Shown here in pieces: positions 34,490-43,118 of a stretch of DNA of 64,000 nt. The position numbers and the translations under genes are program-made. Source of the DNA: Flavobacteriaceae bacterium D16 (lineage in GTDB: Bacteria > Bacteroidota > Bacteroidia > Flavobacteriales > Flavobacteriaceae). The stretch covers positions 186,001-250,000 of the forward strand of contig JAJTJC010000035.1 of NCBI GenBank assembly GCA_021295155.1, given 5' to 3'. The notes beneath the pieces are model-generated. The model was not told where the DNA came from. It saw only the letters and a list, made by a program, of their open reading frames with translations, and ran no database searches. How positions within the stretch are numbered: the stretch's first letter is position 1; every line of letters begins with the position of its first letter.

Positions 34490-35305
34490 CTACCACCACA
34501 CTACAAAGAATTTATCAAAGGAAGTATCCGATTTTTTTCTCCAAACCATGGGTGCATTTTCTTTTAGCATCCGGATATTGAGCTCAAGTATTACCTCATA
34601 ATGCGTGATGTAACTTTCATTATTTGAGGGATTTACAGGCCATTCGTGTTTATAGGTGATATAGTATACATCATTCTCGAATTCCGGACTGTTAAATGCG
34701 TCAAAGCGCAGCCAGTATCCGGCAATACAGGTGGTGTTCAGGGGGCGGATATGGCCATATTCGAAACCGTACGGAAGAAAGAGCTGTGCTTTAAAACATA
34801 CCTGAGGGGAGATTATCACATCCCTGAGTTCATATTTATCCAATAGGGTTTTACCAGCTGGGGTTGACATAACCCCAAGCTGTTCATGTTTTATTTTATC
34901 CAGTTTGGTGAAAAACATGTCCCGTCGGTTCGGACCCATCAAACGGTGTATGGGTTCCGATATATCAGGATCAATAATATAAAACTTATAGGTTAGCTCA
35001 ACATGGAGGAATTGATCTGTTTTCTTCTCGTACAAGATAAAGTCCAGTTCTCCAATGGTACGGCCGGATTCCCTAATAGGTTCATTATGGGCAATAAGTT
35101 TATAGTCTTTGGAATATGCAATACATTGACGGAAGATAAATTCCATCTGATGTCCGAGTCTGATTCCAGACGGGATATCGGGTAGCGAATGTGTTGGCAC
35201 CTCTACCTGAGGAAAGTTAAACTGCTGTAGCCCAAACTGCTTTTTAATCCATAGGGGAGGGGTGTTTAAAAACCCCAGGTATCGACTCAATACGGAAACT
35301 CCCAT
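34490..35305 (-). CDS. DUF1853-family protein
   Basis: 271 residues, cytoplasmic. Belongs, from memory, to DUF1853. A segment resembling the PD-(D/E)xK nuclease core is visible: GRTIGELDFILYEKKTDQFLHVELTYKFYI, with Asp-(x)-Glu-x-Tyr-Lys spacing. LMGPNRRDMFFTKLDKIKHEQLG follows, then the beta-rich end. No function is established for the family; a nuclease or nucleic-acid binder is inferred only from the fold resemblance. ATG start. Single gene, divergent from the VWA protein. Confidence 0.75.
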   Translation of the reverse strand: MGVSVLSRYLGFLNTPPLWIKKQFGLQQFNFPQVEVPTHSLPDIPSGIRLGHQMEFIFRQCIAYSKDYKLIAHNEPIRESGRTIGELDFILYEKKTDQFLHVELTYKFYIIDPDISEPIHRLMGPNRRDMFFTKLDKIKHEQLGVMSTPAGKTLLDKYELRDVIISPQVCFKAQLFLPYGFEYGHIRPLNTTCIAGYWLRFDAFNSPEFENDVYYITYKHEWPVNPSNNESYITHYEVILELNIRMLKENAPMVWRKKSDTSFDKFFVVWW

Positions 35306-35388
35306 AGGTACTAAAATACGTGAAAGCGTTAAGTTTTCTTTAAAACGATATGGCCTTGTTCTAAATGTATTAATTTAGGCTTTTGGCT

Positions 35389-36528
35389 ATGGAAACAAGA
35401 AAAGGATTTCGGTTTTCTTCATTTAACGCACCGGATCAGTCTCCATTTGAGAGGCTTTTTGAGATCTTCCAGGAGCTCATAACCCACACCTCCGGCGACG
35501 TGGATGAAGCCCTGGATTGGTTGCGCGAACTCGATAAGGAATACGAACTTACCGATGACGACTACACCATTGATGATTTTATTGAAGATCTCAAAGCGAA
35601 AGGATATATCCGTGAAGAATTTGAAGAAGGGGGCGAAACAGGAGAAGGTACTCCTGGTGAAGGAACGCGAAGTATCACCGCCAAGATGGAACGGATAATC
35701 CGGCAGCGCGCCCTGGAACAGATCTTTGGTAAACTTAAAAGAAGTGGAGCAGGCAGCCACAGGACGGGTAAAGCAGGAAGAGGCGACGAGCATACGGGAG
35801 ATTTCCGGGAGTATCGATTTGGGGATTCCCTCGATCATATCTCCATGACAGAGAGCCTGAAAAATGCTCAGATCAACCACGGCACAGAAGGCTTTTCACT
35901 AACGGAGGATGATCTTGTAGTTGAAGACACACACCATAAAGCGCAGATGAGTACCGTACTGATGATCGATATCAGTCACAGTATGATCCTCTATGGAGAA
36001 GACCGTATTACCCCAGCCAAAAAGGTAGCCATGGCTTTGGCAGAACTAATAACCACCAGGTATCCCAAGGATACACTGGATGTACTGGTGTTTGGAAATG
36101 ATGCCTGGCCCATTACCATCAAGGAACTACCTTACCTGAAAGTAGGTCCTTATCACACCAACACCGTGGCCGGCCTGCAACTAGCTATGGATATTCTCAG
36201 GCGAAAAAGAAATACAAACAAACAAATATTCATGATTACCGACGGGAAACCTAGTTGTCTGAGGCTTCCTGATGGAAATTATTACAAGAATAGTGTAGGC
36301 TTGGACGACTATATTGTGGAGAAGTGTTACAATATGGCCCGTCAGGCACGTAAATTACACATACCGATAACCACATTTATGATTGCGCAAGATCCATATC
36401 TGATGCAATTTGTACGGCATTTTACCGAGGCGAATAAGGGCAAGGCCTTTTTTACAGGATTGCAAGGCTTGGGTGAAATGATTTTCGAGGACTACGAACA
36501 AAACCGAAAAAGAAGATTAAGGGGATAA
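35389..36528 (+). CDS. VWA-domain protein, partner of the MoxR-type ATPase
   Basis: 379 residues from ATG 35389. An N-terminal helical and acidic region (about 1-160) is followed by a von Willebrand A domain (about 190-360). Its MIDAS is intact: D-I-S-H-S in TVLMIDISHSMILYGED, with Thr in the TDGKPS loop. Cytoplasmic, no signal. MoxR-VWA pairs act as chaperones that insert metals or assemble complexes, by analogy with Mg-chelatase ChlI/ChlD. It lies 22 bp before the ATPase gene. Partner and target are unknown. Confidence 0.85.
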   Translation: METRKGFRFSSFNAPDQSPFERLFEIFQELITHTSGDVDEALDWLRELDKEYELTDDDYTIDDFIEDLKAKGYIREEFEEGGETGEGTPGEGTRSITAKMERIIRQRALEQIFGKLKRSGAGSHRTGKAGRGDEHTGDFREYRFGDSLDHISMTESLKNAQINHGTEGFSLTEDDLVVEDTHHKAQMSTVLMIDISHSMILYGEDRITPAKKVAMALAELITTRYPKDTLDVLVFGNDAWPITIKELPYLKVGPYHTNTVAGLQLAMDILRRKRNTNKQIFMITDGKPSCLRLPDGNYYKNSVGLDDYIVEKCYNMARQARKLHIPITTFMIAQDPYLMQFVRHFTEANKGKAFFTGLQGLGEMIFEDYEQNRKRRLRG

Positions 36529-36550
36529 ATTTTCCCAGGAATTTAATGTT

Positions 36551-38020
36551 ATGAAATTGAAACAGCAGGAAATACAAACCTTGGGGCAACTTAAGGCAGC
36601 GGGATATAGAAGTAAATCCATAAAAGATGAACTTAGAGACAACCTTCGTGAAAAAATCAGAAAGGGAGAAACTGTTTTTGAAGGGGTATGGGGCTATGAA
36701 GATTCGGTAATCCCTGAATTGGAGCGAGCAATATTATCTCGGCACAACATCAACCTTTTGGGATTAAGGGGTCAGGCCAAGACCCGCCTGGCGAGACTCA
36801 TGGTTTATTTGCTGGATGAATATATTCCCGTTGTTGCTGGCTCTGAGATCAATGATGACCCGCTTAATCCAATTTCGCGCTACAGCAGGGAACTGCTGGC
36901 AGAGAAAGGTGATGACACTCCCATTTCATGGTTGCCCAGGGAAGAAAGGTTTTATGAGAAACTAGCCACCCCGGACGTTACCGTTGCCGACCTTATTGGT
37001 GATGTAGACCCAATCAAAGCGGCCAATCTCAGGCTTTCTTATGCAGACGACCGGGTAATCCATTTTGGGATGATTCCAAGGGCAAACAGGTGTATTTTTG
37101 TTATTAATGAACTTCCTGATTTACAGGCACGTATACAAGTATCCCTGTTTAACATTCTGCAGGAAGGGGATATACAGATCCGTGGATTCAAGTTGCGCTT
37201 ACCTTTGGATGTTCAATTTGTGTTTACGGCAAACCCGGAGGATTACACAAACCGGGGAAGTATTGTAACTCCTCTAAAGGACCGTATCGGATCGCAAATC
37301 CTCACACACTATCCCGAAGATATTGCAATAGCCCGGAAGATAACCGAACAGGAAGCCCAGTTGGATGATAAACAAGCAACTACTATTCACGTGCCTGCCA
37401 TTGCCAAAGATCTCCTTGAACAAATCAGTTTTGAGGCGCGTGATAGTGAATATGTAGATGTTAAAAGCGGGGTAAGTGCTCGAACCAGTATTACTGCCTA
37501 TGAAAACCTCCTCAGCACTGCCGAAAGAAGACTGTTGAATTCAGGAGAAGAGCGTACTGCCGTTCGTTTATCCGATTTTATGGGTGTAATTCCGGCTATT
37601 ACAGGTAAGATTGAATTGGTTTATGAAGGAGAACAGGAGGGAGCAGATACTGTTGCCTTGCATTTGATAGAGGAAGCCATAAAAAGTTTATTTCCTCAGT
37701 ATTTCCCGGAGATTAAAAAACTGGAGCAAAAGGATGCAGAAAGTCCTTATGACGATTTAATAGATTGGTTTTTTAATGGTGATGGATTTGAACTGATGGA
37801 TGAGGTTTCCGAGGAAGAATACAAGAAGCAATTGGAAGGAATAAGGCCTCTGCAGTTTCTACTGTCGAAATATCAACCCGATTTTCCTGAGGCGGACCGG
37901 TATTTCCTGATGGAGTTTTTACTCTGGGGACTGGTTGTCTACAAAAAGCTAAGCAAACATCGCTTCACCAGTGGGTATCAGTTTAAAGATCTATACGGAA
38001 GTTATATTAGCGGATTATAA
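36551..38020 (+). CDS. MoxR/ChlI-like AAA+ ATPase
   Basis: 489 residues. Walker A in NLLGLRGQAKTRLARL (about 72-87), Walker B-type CIFVINELPDL, sensor region VFTANPEDYTNRGSIVTPLKDRIGSQIL, and the SGVSARTSITAYENLLSTAERR segment with the arginine finger region typical of Mg-chelatase I-type AAA+ proteins. A C-terminal helical domain (about 340-489) is specific to this subfamily. It probably works with the VWA protein immediately upstream in ATP-driven remodelling of an unidentified client. A terminator follows directly after the stop codon. Confidence 0.88.
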   Translation: MKLKQQEIQTLGQLKAAGYRSKSIKDELRDNLREKIRKGETVFEGVWGYEDSVIPELERAILSRHNINLLGLRGQAKTRLARLMVYLLDEYIPVVAGSEINDDPLNPISRYSRELLAEKGDDTPISWLPREERFYEKLATPDVTVADLIGDVDPIKAANLRLSYADDRVIHFGMIPRANRCIFVINELPDLQARIQVSLFNILQEGDIQIRGFKLRLPLDVQFVFTANPEDYTNRGSIVTPLKDRIGSQILTHYPEDIAIARKITEQEAQLDDKQATTIHVPAIAKDLLEQISFEARDSEYVDVKSGVSARTSITAYENLLSTAERRLLNSGEERTAVRLSDFMGVIPAITGKIELVYEGEQEGADTVALHLIEEAIKSLFPQYFPEIKKLEQKDAESPYDDLIDWFFNGDGFELMDEVSEEEYKKQLEGIRPLQFLLSKYQPDFPEADRYFLMEFLLWGLVVYKKLSKHRFTSGYQFKDLYGSYISGL

Positions 38021-38022
38021 AA

Positions 38023-38045
38023 AAAGCCCCGAATAACGGGGCTTT
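38023..38045. terminator. bidirectional terminator between convergent genes
   Basis: Stem AAAGCCCC / GGGGCTTT with a 7-nt loop. The minus strand has a run of seven T after the stem (good terminator for the 160-aa gene); the plus strand has only three T. Confidence 0.8.
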
Positions 38046-38072
38046 CAATCGCCATAACACAAGAGATTCTGG

Positions 38073-38555
38073 TTATTGCCAGAAATCGATGTTTTCGTTG
38101 ATTTTGTCAAAATTGTAAATCCCGATTTTCTTCTTTCGATGAGTGAAGCTTAGTAAGGTGATCAGGATTAATATAATTTGCAACGCCAGGATAGTAGTCG
38201 CCATCGGCATAAAATTTTGTGGTAGCAGGGCGTCATCAAATCCAGATGCGTTTAACATCATGTAAGCGGTATCTGAAGCTTTAAAGGCATAGACCAGTAA
38301 TACGGGATATAAACCGTATTCCAGATTGCGAATCTGAGCGTCTGGGTAGCCTTTTTTACGGATCTTTAACCACATCGTATGAATATACTTGAAGTGGAGG
38401 ATCCCGAGTAGTGGAAAGATGTAATTGTCTACTTTTAGAAAATAAAAACGCCCAGTGTAAAGTCCGTAAAAATTAAGGACCATGAGTACCAAAAGCACCA
38501 GCAAGCTCAGGATAAGGGTAAATCTCCAGTTAATAGCACTTAAAAGACGATTCAT
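38073..38555 (-). CDS. membrane protein, 160 aa, unknown
   Basis: Four predicted membrane helices: about residues 12-29, 40-55 (weaker), 85-102 and 118-140. The loop KIRKKGYPDAQIRNLEYGLYPVLL between helices 2 and 3 is basic and so probably cytoplasmic; the C-terminus THRKKKIGIYNFDKINENIDFWQ is polar. No family recognised and no catalytic motif seen. Monocistronic, with a clear terminator on its strand, convergent with the MoxR-type ATPase gene. Confidence 0.65.
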   Translation of the reverse strand: MNRLLSAINWRFTLILSLLVLLVLMVLNFYGLYTGRFYFLKVDNYIFPLLGILHFKYIHTMWLKIRKKGYPDAQIRNLEYGLYPVLLVYAFKASDTAYMMLNASGFDDALLPQNFMPMATTILALQIILILITLLSFTHRKKKIGIYNFDKINENIDFWQ

Positions 38556-38729
38556 ACAAAGATTTCGGGGTAATAGTACCGATGTTCAGGATAGCTAACG
38601 GGCTATCATTTCTCTTTATTTCACAAAATTCGATGAACGGTTTTCAATGTTGAGAAGTGCACAAAAGCTGTGGTGAAAAAGGATTGAGTAGTGCGATTAA
38701 TAGACCATTCATCGAATGGAGAACATCAT

Positions 38730-39947
38730 CTAGCTTTTTCTGCGAAGCGGATAGTATTTGAAATGGGTAAGACTTCTCCAGACCCATTCCAGTGGACCGT
38801 AATAAAAATGGTTTAGCCACCAGCGGCTGATTACCATCTGTAGGGCAATTACCCCAAATGCCAGCAAGAATGTATAGCGGTTTGGAATTTTAGCCACATA
38901 ACCCAGCCCCCAGCCATAGAAAATGAAAGCCCCTAAAATACTTTGAAATACATAATTGGTTAATGCCATACGGCCATAGGGGGCAAAAGACTGAAGCCAT
39001 TGGCGCCATCGGACTTTCTTATAGAGATATACAAACAGGGTGATTAACATAAAGGTCAAGGCTACATTTACGAGGTCCATTCCAGTGAGCCCTATCATAG
39101 CATTCCAATTATCAAAGGTTACGACGGGTCCTAATGGTGCAAAGCCCAGGATGGTAATACCGATCCCTACGGCAAATAAACCTATAGATCCGTAAAGTAT
39201 GTTTTGCATAAACCCCCATTTTTCCTCGAAGTTTTCAAAGAACCGAATACGACCCGCATAAAGGCCTAATAGAAAAAAACCAAGAGTAAGATAGCCTCGC
39301 GAGAAAATCCCAAATTGAAAATCCATTTTCATTAATTGTCCCTCAGTGGCATTGGAGTGCATGACCTCATTTATTGTCCCGGTTTTCAGAAGTTCAAAAT
39401 AGGCCACAACTTCCGGACTATTGGAGTCAAACCCTCCTTGTAGAAACAAGTTGTCACCATGGGTATACAGGAATATCAGAAAACGTCCAAGACCAAGAAA
39501 AAGCAAGGCTGCTACTGTTAGTACCCAGGGATTTCGCAATTTATAGAAAGGGATCAGGAATACACCAAGCAAAGCATAAATAGTAAGGATATCTCCTCTA
39601 TAGAACATGTGGTGTACAATTCCAATACCCAGTAAAAGCAATAAGCGCCAAAGGAAACGCCAACGATAATCCTGTCCTTTATCCCGAGCCCTGTCCATTT
39701 GAATAAAGAAACTCAAACCAAATAAAAAAGAGAACAAGGCAAAAAATTTCCCCCTGAAAAAGATGCCTATAATACCATCAACCACATAATCTGGAATACC
39801 AATATGAGTAGCTTCGAGGGCTCCTTCAGGCGTGGGTGCACCAATGTAATTCTCTACAAGATGAACAATTACAATACCGGCAAGTGAAAAACCCCTTAAT
39901 GCATCTACGATTTGAATCCTAGTCTTGCCCGAATTTAAAATGTTCAT
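38730..39947 (-). CDS. DUF418-family membrane protein
   Basis: 405 residues with about nine membrane helices. The N-terminus RIQIVDALRGFSLAGIVIVHLVENY is the standard start of DUF418/acyltransferase-3-related proteins (DALRGFAL.GI...N). The C-terminal block FAPYGRMALTNYVFQSILGAFIFYGWGLGY and the final LNHFYYGPLEWVWRSLTHFKYYPLRR contain the conserved GR-x-x-L-T-N-Y and GPxEWxWR motifs. Family members are widespread and uncharacterised. Single gene, ATG start. Confidence 0.9.
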   Translation of the reverse strand: MNILNSGKTRIQIVDALRGFSLAGIVIVHLVENYIGAPTPEGALEATHIGIPDYVVDGIIGIFFRGKFFALFSFLFGLSFFIQMDRARDKGQDYRWRFLWRLLLLLGIGIVHHMFYRGDILTIYALLGVFLIPFYKLRNPWVLTVAALLFLGLGRFLIFLYTHGDNLFLQGGFDSNSPEVVAYFELLKTGTINEVMHSNATEGQLMKMDFQFGIFSRGYLTLGFFLLGLYAGRIRFFENFEEKWGFMQNILYGSIGLFAVGIGITILGFAPLGPVVTFDNWNAMIGLTGMDLVNVALTFMLITLFVYLYKKVRWRQWLQSFAPYGRMALTNYVFQSILGAFIFYGWGLGYVAKIPNRYTFLLAFGVIALQMVISRWWLNHFYYGPLEWVWRSLTHFKYYPLRRKS

Positions 39948-40025
39948 GATGGGAGATTAAAGGGCTCTATAAATTAGATGCCTGAAATTATGATGCGTTA
40001 CAGCCAGGAGAAATAAAGAATAAAA

Positions 40026-40050
40026 AAGCCTGAAATTTTATTTCAGGCTT
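40026..40050 (-). terminator. rho-independent terminator after the 144-aa membrane protein
   Basis: Stem AAGCCTGAAAT / ATTTCAGGCTT with a 3-nt loop; on the minus strand it is followed by six T. It lies only 7 bp beyond the stop codon. Confidence 0.85.
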
Positions 40051-40057
40051 GATTGCT

Positions 40058-40492
40058 TTAGGAAACCCATTGCTTTCGTTCAGCTATCTTAGCCACGAAT
40101 ACCAGCAGGATAGCAATTATGACAACAAACAAGGGCATTACAAGTCCCTGCACCTGTCCAAATACTTCGGCGGCATTAGTCGCAAACAAATTATAAGATG
40201 TCTGGGCCAAGACACCAAGCAGGGATATTAACAATAGAGGTCGCGCCCAACGCTTCCTGATTAACAGGGCAATACACCCTAGTAATCCACCCCAGACGGC
40301 TATCGCAAATGCTGCGGTAACCCAGGCCGGCCTGCTTTCTAACAGGGCCAACTGTTCAGGGGGTACGTCTACCTTCATTTCTTCCGTCATAAAGGCCTGT
40401 CCTAAATATGCAAGTACCCCCATTAAATTCCAGAGGAGTGCAAGTACAGAAACTACCCAGTACCAGGTAGCTGGTTTGGCTTTGTTTGTCAT
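40058..40492 (-). CDS. small polytopic membrane protein, 144 aa
   Basis: Four membrane helices in the order WYWVVSVLALLWNLMGVLAYL, AAFAIAVWGGLLGCIALLI, PLLLISLLGVLAQTSYNLF, and VMPLFVVIIAILLVFVA. Start taken at ATG 40492 (MTNKAKPATW), because the first 25 residues of the longer frame have no pattern. The same design (A-F-x-I-A-V-W-G-G-x-x-G, R-R-x-W-A-R-P-L) recurs in many uncharacterised Bacteroidota proteins, so it is likely a conserved family, name not recalled. A terminator follows. Confidence 0.7.
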   Translation of the reverse strand: MTNKAKPATWYWVVSVLALLWNLMGVLAYLGQAFMTEEMKVDVPPEQLALLESRPAWVTAAFAIAVWGGLLGCIALLIRKRWARPLLLISLLGVLAQTSYNLFATNAAEVFGQVQGLVMPLFVVIIAILLVFVAKIAERKQWVS

Positions 40493-40608
40493 TTGAATTG
40501 GATTTAAGGTTATTTTGTTAATGGAAATGTACAAAAAAGTACGAGATTTATGCTGAACAGGAGACATTTGATACCCATAATACTCTAATCCTGAATAGAT
40601 TTCTCTCT

Positions 40609-41397
40609 ATGGAAAGACATTACTACTTATTGCGTATACAGTACCTTGGATTTCGATATAGTGGCTGGCAAAGACAACCTGGACAAAAGACTATTGAGGG
40701 GATGCTTCTCAAAACACTTAAATATGTCTTGCCAGATAGAAAGTATAAGATTTTGGGCAGTAGCAGAACCGACTCCCGGGTTTCTTCCCTCGACGGGGCG
40801 TTTGAACTTTTTCTTGAAGGACAACCCCTTTCCGATGAAAACAACTTTAAGCAAGACTTCAATCTTAATCTTCCACCGGATATACGCATCCTGGAAATTT
40901 CCAAGGTTAGTCAGGCATTTAATATCATTAATGATGCAAGTTATAAGGAGTATCAATATCTGTTCGCTTGTGGTGAAAAGCTACATCCTTTCTGTGCTCC
41001 CATAATGGCGGGTTTTCCCAAAAATCTGGACATCCCTTTGATGCAGGAGGGGGCTTCTCTTTTTATGGGCACCCATAACTTTTCATCCTATACAACAAAG
41101 GACCAAAAGGGCAGTAGGCTTGAAAGGACGGTAAGCCTAAGCGAATTGCTGCCCAATACCGAATTTATGGCCAGCTTTTTCCCTGATAAAAGCTATGTGT
41201 TAAGGATCGGAGGATATGGTTTTGTCCGGTATCAGGTGCGTATGATCATGGGCGCATTAGTCAGTTTAGGAAGTGGTAAGCTAAGCCTGGATCAGCTACG
41301 GACCTCCCTAAATGCGCCTGAAACGCTTGAATTGACTTATATAGCCCCGGGTTCGGGCTTGCATCTCCATCAGCTGGATTTTAGAGAGGGCAATTGA
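40609..41397 (+). CDS. TruA-family pseudouridine synthase with altered motif
   Basis: 262 residues, standard TruA length. R-x-x-Y-x-G-x-x-YSGWQRQP at the N-terminus and the C-terminal GYGFVRYQVRMIMGALVSLGSGKLSLDQL are TruA-like; F-L-F-R-x-Q-V-R-x-x-V normally appears here. The catalytic Asp (D55) is kept within SSRTDSRVSSLDGAF. The canonical motif is RTDxGVHAxxQ, so G, H and A are changed here (R, S, S). It may therefore be a divergent paralogue rather than the housekeeping TruA. Substrate (normally U38-40 of tRNA) is uncertain. ATG start, single gene. Confidence 0.8.
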   Translation: MERHYYLLRIQYLGFRYSGWQRQPGQKTIEGMLLKTLKYVLPDRKYKILGSSRTDSRVSSLDGAFELFLEGQPLSDENNFKQDFNLNLPPDIRILEISKVSQAFNIINDASYKEYQYLFACGEKLHPFCAPIMAGFPKNLDIPLMQEGASLFMGTHNFSSYTTKDQKGSRLERTVSLSELLPNTEFMASFFPDKSYVLRIGGYGFVRYQVRMIMGALVSLGSGKLSLDQLRTSLNAPETLELTYIAPGSGLHLHQLDFREGN

Positions 41398-41428
41398 AAA
41401 TTTTGTACATTCCACTAAAGGAAAACAT

Positions 41429-42304
41429 ATGCCACTCTGGCTCAACATCCTAATGCTAATGATTCTGGCCTATCTGCTGATAAGCCTGTTAGTGTATTTC
41501 CTGCAGGATTATTTTCTTTTCAAACCGGAAAAATTACCTGCAGATTTTCAGTTTGCTTACGAAAATCAGGTAACAGAAGAATACAATGTAGAAACGCGTG
41601 ATGGTGCTTTAATTAATGGGCTTCGCTTTAAGGCAAAGGATCCCAAAGGCATTGTCTTTTACCTCAAAGGAAATTCTAAAAGTATTAAAGGCTGGGGAAA
41701 GTTTGCTGTAGATTTTACCAGACATGGGTATGATGTTCTTATGGTAGATTACCGGGGATTTGGCAAGAGTACAGGACGCCGGACACAAAAAGCCATTAAA
41801 CACGATATGCAGCTGATCTACAACAAGATCAAGGAAAAAGTAGATGAGAAATACATTATCCTCTACGGTCGATCCCTCGGTTCCGGTTTTGCTGCCAAAC
41901 TGGCTTCCATGAATGACCCGAGAATGCTAATCCTCGATGCACCTTACTACAGCCTGAGTAAAGTAGGTAAACGCTATATGCCTTTTATGCCATTGTCGCT
42001 GCTGCTCAAGTTTCCCATGCCTACCTATAAATGGTTGCGCTATGTGGCCTGTCCTATACATATCATCCATGGAACGGACGACAAACTGATCCCATACCAA
42101 ACTAGCGTTAAGCTTTCCAGGATCAAACCAAAACAGACTACTTTATACACGGTAATTGGAGGAGGGCATAAAAATCTTCATTACTTTGAGTCCTATCATA
42201 AAATGCTTAGCGACATAATTAGCTCTAAACCTAAGGCTGTTGACCTGAGAGGAAGCAGTCACGATTATGCCAAAACCGAAACAAACGCGAATGAAGGCAT
42301 TTAA
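41429..42304 (+). CDS. alpha/beta hydrolase, first of a tandem pair
   Basis: 291 residues. One N-terminal membrane helix (ILMLMILAYLLISLLVYFLQDYFLF) anchors an alpha/beta hydrolase domain. Oxyanion region FYLKGNSKSIKGWG, nucleophile elbow LYGRSLGSGFAAKLA (Ser near 150), acid in HGTDDKLIPY and His in GGGHKNLH. Related to the BAAT/YqiA-like and DUF-annotated serine hydrolases of Bacteroidota. Substrate unknown. The next gene is a clear paralogue that starts inside the end of this one. Confidence 0.85.
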   Translation: MPLWLNILMLMILAYLLISLLVYFLQDYFLFKPEKLPADFQFAYENQVTEEYNVETRDGALINGLRFKAKDPKGIVFYLKGNSKSIKGWGKFAVDFTRHGYDVLMVDYRGFGKSTGRRTQKAIKHDMQLIYNKIKEKVDEKYIILYGRSLGSGFAAKLASMNDPRMLILDAPYYSLSKVGKRYMPFMPLSLLLKFPMPTYKWLRYVACPIHIIHGTDDKLIPYQTSVKLSRIKPKQTTLYTVIGGGHKNLHYFESYHKMLSDIISSKPKAVDLRGSSHDYAKTETNANEGI

Positions 42305-43118
42305 GAGGATACTGTTTTTAGGATTAGGAGCCTATTTAATCACAATTGTAATGTTCTATTTTTTTCAGGAAAAGTTGATATTCTTGTCTACGCCTTTACC
42401 ACAAAACTATGCGTACAGCTTTTCAGAATATTTTGAGGAAATCTTTCTTACTGCCGATGATGGGGCCCGCCTAAATGCGTTATGGTTTAAGAAAGAAGAC
42501 CCAAAAGGATTGGTACTTTATTTCCACGGTAATGCCGACAATCTGTCCCGATGGGGTGAGATTACCATTCCCTTTGTAAGGAAGGGATATGATGTTTTGG
42601 TTATGGATTACAGAACTTATGGAAAAAGTACGGGTAAACTCAGCGAAAAAGCCCTTTTTTCAGATGCACAATTGTTTTATGATTTTGCAGCTGAAAACTA
42701 TGAGGAAAATCAAATTGTGCTGTATGGTCGTTCTCTGGGTACCGGTCTGGCAACAAAACTGGCAGCACAGAATAAGCCGGCTCAATTACTTTTAGAAACT
42801 CCCTATTACAGTTTGCTGGATATTGGCGTCAAGCGTTTTCCCTGGTTACCCGTCAAATGGTTTATGAAATATCCACTTCGCACTTATGAGTTCGTACAGG
42901 AGATAAGTTGTCCTGTTCGGGTATTCCATGGGACTGAAGATAAGGTAGTGCCTTACAATTCGGGATTAAAGCTATTTGACACTATCCCGTTAAGGAATAA
43001 GGTATTCCATACCATAAAAGGCGGTGGGCATAATGATTTGATCTCCTATCCGGATTTCCGAGAGGCACTGGAGCTATCCCTGTTGTCAGATCAATCAAAT
43101 AGTGCTGAAGAGAGATAG
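42291..43118 (+). CDS. alpha/beta hydrolase, second of a tandem pair
   Basis: 275 residues from ATG 42291; ATG 42267 is an alternative and either start overlaps the previous gene. N-terminal helix ILFLGLGAYLITIVMFYFFQ, then the same domain plan as its neighbour: LYFHGNADNLSRWGE, nucleophile LYGRSLGTGLATKLA, ETPYYSLLDIGVKRFPWLP, acid HGTEDKVVPYNSG and GGGHNDL. The two products are similar over nearly their whole length, so they arose by tandem duplication. The last 28 bp overlap, tail to tail, with the end of cysM on the other strand. Confidence 0.85.
   Translation: MKAFKRILFLGLGAYLITIVMFYFFQEKLIFLSTPLPQNYAYSFSEYFEEIFLTADDGARLNALWFKKEDPKGLVLYFHGNADNLSRWGEITIPFVRKGYDVLVMDYRTYGKSTGKLSEKALFSDAQLFYDFAAENYEENQIVLYGRSLGTGLATKLAAQNKPAQLLLETPYYSLLDIGVKRFPWLPVKWFMKYPLRTYEFVQEISCPVRVFHGTEDKVVPYNSGLKLFDTIPLRNKVFHTIKGGGHNDLISYPDFREALELSLLSDQSNSAEER

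Noticed and set aside
35419-35880. 153-residue open frame on the minus strand inside the VWA gene
   Set aside because: It overlaps the well-supported VWA protein and shows no recognisable motif.
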